A stretch of 64,000 bases of DNA from Ciceribacter ferrooxidans (lineage in GTDB: Bacteria; Pseudomonadota; Alphaproteobacteria; Rhizobiales; Rhizobiaceae): assembly GCF_004137355.1 (NCBI RefSeq), contig NZ_SDVB01000170.1:651731-715730 (forward strand), written 5' to 3'. Every line of letters starts with the position of its first letter. The first letter of the stretch is position 1. Shown in pieces: positions 60,487 through 64,000 of the stretch. The notes under the pieces were generated by a model. That model was not told where the DNA came from. It searched no databases and saw nothing but the letters and a program-made list of their open reading frames with translations. The position numbers and the translations under genes are program-made.

Positions 60487-61782
60487 ATGGCTGAAGCGCT
60501 GGGTCTTGATTTCGGCACGACGAACACGGTTCTGGCAGTCGCCGACGATGCCGCGGCGGCGACCGCCTCGGTCGCCTTCACCTCGTCCGCCGGTACGGCG
60601 GACACGATGCGCACCGCGCTTTCCTTCATGAAGGACAGGGCGCTCGGCGCCGGGGCGCTGAAGGTCGAGGCCGGACAGGCGGCGATCCGCGCCTTCATCG
60701 ACAATCCGGGCGAATGCCGGTTCCTGCAGTCGATCAAGACGTTTGCCGCCTCGGCGCTGTTCCAGGGCACGCTCATCCACGCCCGCCGCTTCCAGTTCGA
60801 GGACCTGATGGAGGTCTTCCTGAAGCGGCTGGAAGCCTATGCCGGCGATGGCTGGCCGCAGGCGGCAAAACGCCTCGTCGTCGGCCGGCCGGTGCATTTC
60901 GCCGGCGCCAGCGCCGATCCGGCGCTCGCCATCACCCGCTACAACGAAGCGCTGACCCGCCTCGGCTTTCCCGAGATCCACTACGTCTACGAGCCGGTGG
61001 CGGCGGCCTTCTACTTCGCCCGGCACCTCAAACAGGATGCGACCGTTCTCGTCGCCGACTTCGGCGGCGGCACCACCGACTATTCGCTGATCCGCTTCGA
61101 GACGTCGTCCGGGCGCGTCACCGCCCGCCCGATCGGCCATTCCGGCGTCGGGATTGCCGGCGACCAGTTCGACGCCCGCATCATCGACCACCTCGTCGCG
61201 CCGGAGATCGGCAAGGGCAGCCGGTTTTCAAGCTTCGGCAAGGTGCTCGACGTGCCGAGCAACTACTACACCAGCTTCTCCCGCTGGAATCAGCTCTCGG
61301 TCTTCAAGACCTCGCGCGAATATGCCGACCTGAAGGGCCTCGTGCGCCAGGCGCTGGAGCCGGAAAAGCTCGAACTCTTCATCGACCTCGTCGAGCACGA
61401 CGAAGGATATCCGCTCTACCAGGCGGTCTCGGCGACCAAGATGGCGCTCTCTTCCGCCGAGGAGGCCGAGTTCCACTTCGCCCCGCTCGGCGCCGCCGGC
61501 CGCAAGACCGTGCGCCGTGCCGATTTCGAGAGCTGGATCGCCGACGACCTCGCCCGCATCGAGGGCGCGCTCGACGACGTTCTCACCTCGACCGGCACGT
61601 CTACGGGCGACATCGACAAGGTGTTCCTGACCGGCGGCACCTCCTTCGTCCCCGCAGTGCGGCGCATCTTCACCGAACGCTTCGACGCCACCCGCATCGA
61701 GACCGGCGGCGAACTCGTCTCCATCGCCCACGGCCTGGCACTCATCGGCGAGCGCGACGACATCGCCCAATGGGCGGCGTGA
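60487..61782 (+). CDS. Hsp70-like chaperone (YegD-like)
   Basis: A 431-residue Hsp70/actin-fold ATPase that lacks the long C-terminal substrate-binding part of DnaK. Phosphate-1 motif LGLDFGTTNTVLAV at the start, LVADFGGGTTDYSLI in the middle and FLTGGTSFVPAVRRI near the end. This size and layout match E. coli YegD. ATG 60487 was chosen over the upstream frame. The role is unknown; a chaperone for special clients is possible. A palindromic repeat element follows. Confidence 0.87.
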   Translation: MAEALGLDFGTTNTVLAVADDAAAATASVAFTSSAGTADTMRTALSFMKDRALGAGALKVEAGQAAIRAFIDNPGECRFLQSIKTFAASALFQGTLIHARRFQFEDLMEVFLKRLEAYAGDGWPQAAKRLVVGRPVHFAGASADPALAITRYNEALTRLGFPEIHYVYEPVAAAFYFARHLKQDATVLVADFGGGTTDYSLIRFETSSGRVTARPIGHSGVGIAGDQFDARIIDHLVAPEIGKGSRFSSFGKVLDVPSNYYTSFSRWNQLSVFKTSREYADLKGLVRQALEPEKLELFIDLVEHDEGYPLYQAVSATKMALSSAEEAEFHFAPLGAAGRKTVRRADFESWIADDLARIEGALDDVLTSTGTSTGDIDKVFLTGGTSFVPAVRRIFTERFDATRIETGGELVSIAHGLALIGERDDIAQWAA

Positions 61783-61785
61783 CGA

Positions 61786-61912
61786 CCACCCTCTCCTTGA
61801 GGGGGAGGGTCGGACCGCAGGTCCGGGGTGGGGTGAACCTCCACGGATGACGACGTGTCACCCCCGCCCGCGCGTTCCGCGCGACCTCCCCCCTCGAGGG
61901 GGAGGTGGGAAC
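61786..61912. repeat. Palindromic intergenic repeat (RIME-like)
   Basis: Between the Hsp70-like and NAT genes lies a GC-rich mosaic of inverted repeats: CCCTCTCC/GGGGGAGGG (61790-61811), CGGACC/GGTCCG, CGCGCG/CGCGCG, and ACCTCC...GGAGGT (61884-61907) around TCGA. Such elements are frequent between genes in Rhizobiaceae. On RNA level it could fold into strong hairpins that end both convergent transcripts. Confidence 0.6.
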
Positions 61913-61914
61913 CC

Positions 61915-62718
61915 TCAGCCGATCTTCGCCCAGACCCGCGCGATGGTCGATGCGTCCACATTCAGGCCGAAGGAGTCGACCAGCAGGTTTGCAAGCTCCG
62001 CCTCCGAGGCGAGCGTCCGCTCCTCCATCCGGTCGCCGCGCACGTGGCGGACATCGCGGTTGAAGAGGCTTAGGCGTCCGTCGTCGCGCCCGACCGTCAT
62101 CATCAGGTGCTGCGGAAAGGGCGAGGCCTCCCAGCGCGCGCAGACGACGTTGGCCGCGAGATAATCGGGCGGCGCGACCGGCACCCGGTCGATGCCGTAG
62201 AGCGGGAACCACGCCTCGCCGTTCAGCCGCTGCAGCACCTGTTCGCCACTTGCCGCGTCGCGCACCACGCGGAAGCGCTCGCCGGCGATCGACTGCGGTG
62301 CCTCCGTCGAAAGGTCGACCGGCCGCCGCGGGCCCGGCCCGCCGAAGCCGGTATCGGCCAGCCATTCGCGGCCGTCGACGGTGACGACGAAGGCGTGATG
62401 GGCGCGCGGCCCGCCCGAGGGCGCCCCCATGCGCACCCGGCCGAGGACGGGTGTCGCCGCAAAGCCGAAGGCGGCGAGCGCTTCGCCGAAGAGCCGGTTG
62501 AGCTCCAGGCAGTAGCCGCCGCGGCCGCCGGTAACGGTCTTCCGCCACACTGCGCCGGGGTCGAGATCCGGCACCGTCCCGAGCAGGACGTCGATGTTCT
62601 CGAAGGGGATCGTGCCGATCTGGGCGGCCTGCAACCGCGCCAAACCCTCGGCGTCGGGGCGCATGTCGATATCGGCAAGGCCGATGCGGGCGAGATAGGT
62701 GTCTTTGTCGAATGTCAT
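61915..62718 (-). CDS. Arylamine N-acetyltransferase (NAT)
   Basis: Acetyl-CoA-dependent acetyltransferase of arylamines/hydrazines, 267 residues. The catalytic triad is clear: Cys70 in GGRGGYCLELN, His107 or 108 in RAHHAFVV, Asp122 in LADTGFGG. ATG 62718 chosen over 62775. Divergent LysR gene starts at 62810, with a perfect inverted repeat (62779-62794) between them, so it is likely under control of that regulator. Confidence 0.9.
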   Translation of the reverse strand: MTFDKDTYLARIGLADIDMRPDAEGLARLQAAQIGTIPFENIDVLLGTVPDLDPGAVWRKTVTGGRGGYCLELNRLFGEALAAFGFAATPVLGRVRMGAPSGGPRAHHAFVVTVDGREWLADTGFGGPGPRRPVDLSTEAPQSIAGERFRVVRDAASGEQVLQRLNGEAWFPLYGIDRVPVAPPDYLAANVVCARWEASPFPQHLMMTVGRDDGRLSLFNRDVRHVRGDRMEERTLASEAELANLLVDSFGLNVDASTIARVWAKIG

Positions 62719-62778
62719 GATCGGTCTCCGTTCGCGCCCTTCTCGCGGAATTGACAGCCCCACGGCAATCCGCAATTT

Positions 62779-62794
62779 TGCATGGGACCATGCA
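62779..62794. promoter_or_regulatory. Inverted repeat between NAT and LysR genes (possible LysR operator)
   Basis: TGCATGG, two bases, CCATGCA: perfect 7-bp arms, in the 91-bp gap between the two divergent genes. LysR regulators usually bind such sites in shared promoters. Inference. Confidence 0.5.
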
Positions 62795-62809
62795 TGGGCG
62801 GATACCCCG

Positions 62810-63688
62810 ATGATCTCCGACTGGAGCGACCTTCAGACCATTCTCGCGATCGCGACGGAAGGCACCTTGACCGCTGCCGCGCGCCGGCTCGGCGTCAACC
62901 AGTCGACGATGTCGCGGCGACTGCAGGCGATCGAGCAGGCGCTCGATGCGGCACTCTTCCGGCGGCTGGAAGACGGGCGGCTGCGGCCGACGGCGGCCGC
63001 CGAGCGACTGATCGAGACGGCGCGGCAGGTCGAGGCGCTGGTCGGCCACGCCAATACTGCCCTTGCGGCGAGCCCGGTGCCGCTCCGTCTCGCCACCTGC
63101 GAGGTGCTGTCGGCGGTGTTCGCCGCACCGGCACTCGCCGGCTGGCGGGAGCACACCGGGGAACCCGCCGAGCTTTCCGTCTACGACAATCTCTTCGTGC
63201 TGCCGGCGGACGAGTTCGACGTGATGATCACACCGCTCGAATCCGCGCCGACCGACATGGTTGGCCGCCGTGTTGGCCGGCTCGACTGGGACTTCTACGC
63301 CTCGCCGGGCTATGCCCGCGCGCGGCCGCTTGCCGCGGATGCGACCGGGTTCGACGGACACGACGTCATCCATGCCGCCGGTTCGCTCGCCGAGGTCGCC
63401 ACCTATCGCCGGCTCGGGGATCTCGGCGGCCGCTCTGTCTTCCGCTCGTCCAGCGTCGTCGCGCAGCGCGACATGGCCGCGACCGGTGCCGGCATCGCGC
63501 TCCTGCCCGCCTGCATCGTCCTGCCGGAGCACGGCCTCGTGCGCCTCGAAAACCGGCTGCAGCCGCCGCCCGCGGAGGTCTGGATGGTGGCGCGGCGGGC
63601 AACCGCCGCCCAGCCGCGGGTGCGCCGCTTCCTCGACTGGGCGGGCGAGCGTTTTCGCGCCGCGCCACCCGCGCTGAAGGCCGGCTGA
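62810..63688 (+). CDS. LysR family regulator (divergent from NAT)
   Basis: A 292-residue LysR regulator: helix-turn-helix DLQTILAIATEGTLTAAARRLGVNQSTMSRRLQAIEQALDAALF, then an effector domain in which the core reads LRLATCEVLSAVFAAPALAGWREHTG and GAGIALLPACIVLPEHGLV. ATG 62810. The short divergent gap with its palindrome makes control of the NAT gene likely. Confidence 0.88.
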   Translation: MISDWSDLQTILAIATEGTLTAAARRLGVNQSTMSRRLQAIEQALDAALFRRLEDGRLRPTAAAERLIETARQVEALVGHANTALAASPVPLRLATCEVLSAVFAAPALAGWREHTGEPAELSVYDNLFVLPADEFDVMITPLESAPTDMVGRRVGRLDWDFYASPGYARARPLAADATGFDGHDVIHAAGSLAEVATYRRLGDLGGRSVFRSSSVVAQRDMAATGAGIALLPACIVLPEHGLVRLENRLQPPPAEVWMVARRATAAQPRVRRFLDWAGERFRAAPPALKAG

Positions 63689-63785
63689 CCGCACCGGCTT
63701 CTGCGACAAGCGGCCTCGCCGATCATATTGTGGCGACCGGTACGAAACTCTTTGCTTCTGCCCGGCGCTCGACTAGAACAGGCCG

Positions 63786-64000
63786 ATGATTACCGCCCGC
63801 GACATGACCGCCGCCGAGCTCGCCGCGCTTTTGCATTTCCATGCCGAAGCGGGCGTCGAATGGCTCGTGGAGGATGCGCCCGTCGACCGGCAGGCGGAGT
63901 TTGCGGCGGAGCAGCAGACGCGCCAGCGCCCCGCGGCAGCGGCAGCATCGGGCTCAGCCCCCTCCACGCCCGAACGGCGACGCCCGGAAGCGCCCCAGCC
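63786..64000 (+). CDS. Uracil-DNA glycosylase, family 4-like (N-terminal part; cut by window edge)
   Basis: Open frame from ATG 63786 to the window end, 71 residues. The start MITARDMTAAELAALLHFHAEAGVEWLVEDAPVD (described in part) is the N-terminal leader found in uracil-DNA glycosylases of Rhizobiaceae, followed by a Pro/Ala/Glu-rich linker. The catalytic domain lies beyond the window, so the call rests on the leader alone. In relatives this gene tends to lie near the ETF-QO gene. Confidence 0.65.
   Translation, partial: MITARDMTAAELAALLHFHAEAGVEWLVEDAPVDRQAEFAAEQQTRQRPAAAAASGSAPSTPERRRPEAPQ

Noticed and set aside
61742-63709. 655-residue minus-strand frame opposite the NAT/LysR genes
   Set aside because: Spans a repeat element and two recognised genes; composition is that of a shadow frame.
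1-64000. CRISPR arrays, IS elements or prophage modules
   Set aside because: No regularly spaced repeats, transposase motifs or phage structural genes were found on either strand.

Overview
The window looks like chromosomal DNA of a GC-rich alphaproteobacterium of the Rhizobiaceae (Sinorhizobium/Ensifer/Rhizobium type). The evidence is the family content: RopA/Omp2-type porins, a soluble globin-coupled chemoreceptor, smpB and dapA near a Slt-type transglycosylase, a GalA-type lipid-linked glycosyltransferase cluster, PilZ and host-attachment-like genes, and FixK/FNR-type boxes. Most of the window is ordinary core or accessory metabolism. No plasmid replication genes, prophage, insertion sequence or CRISPR array was seen.

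Layout: 1-4 kb holds the end of an unknown gene, a globin-coupled chemoreceptor, ada, and smpB with a coupled DUF3830 gene. 4.1-7.5 kb is a visibly AT-richer island carrying a two-gene SIR2-HerA anti-phage system, lying between smpB and dapA. 7.6-11.8 kb holds dapA, a lytic transglycosylase and a hydrolase. 11.8-16 kb holds two divergent porin genes whose 5' ends form a perfect 193-bp inverted repeat around a tRNA-Ser(GCT), followed by a lone tyrosine recombinase. 16-31 kb holds an aldolase/ferredoxin-reductase pair, an RTX-repeat protein, gcdH, a MATE-MarR-ketosynthase group, two PilZ-type proteins flanking a host-attachment-like gene with a perfect FNR/FixK box, a HisC-like aminotransferase, small secreted proteins and a GST.

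30-45 kb holds AMP nucleosidase, a flippase-like protein, a GT39-GT2-GT39 operon (lipid-linked sugar donor plus two GT-C transferases), OsmC, a His-rich PadR/DUF2218 pair, a divergent putrescine-type aminotransferase and glutamylpolyamine synthetase, an outer-membrane barrel, a lipid kinase, a GFA protein and an L,D-transpeptidase. 45-64 kb holds an Lrp regulator with an EamA exporter, a methyltransferase, an EF-hand protein and a DUF2200 gene sharing a second perfect FNR/FixK box, ilvE, a serine hydrolase, ETF-QO, a LysR-DoxX-VOC unit, corA, a D-2-hydroxyacid dehydrogenase, an SDR, paired small membrane proteins, an Hsp70-like protein, an arylamine N-acetyltransferase with its LysR neighbour, and the start of a uracil-DNA glycosylase.

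The most interesting items are the SIR2-HerA island, the porin inverted repeat with its signature of gene conversion, the two anaeroboxes, and three gene remnants (an SDR, an ilvE 3' end and a VOC 3' end) that mark past rearrangement. All family calls come from reading motifs by eye; no database search was run.
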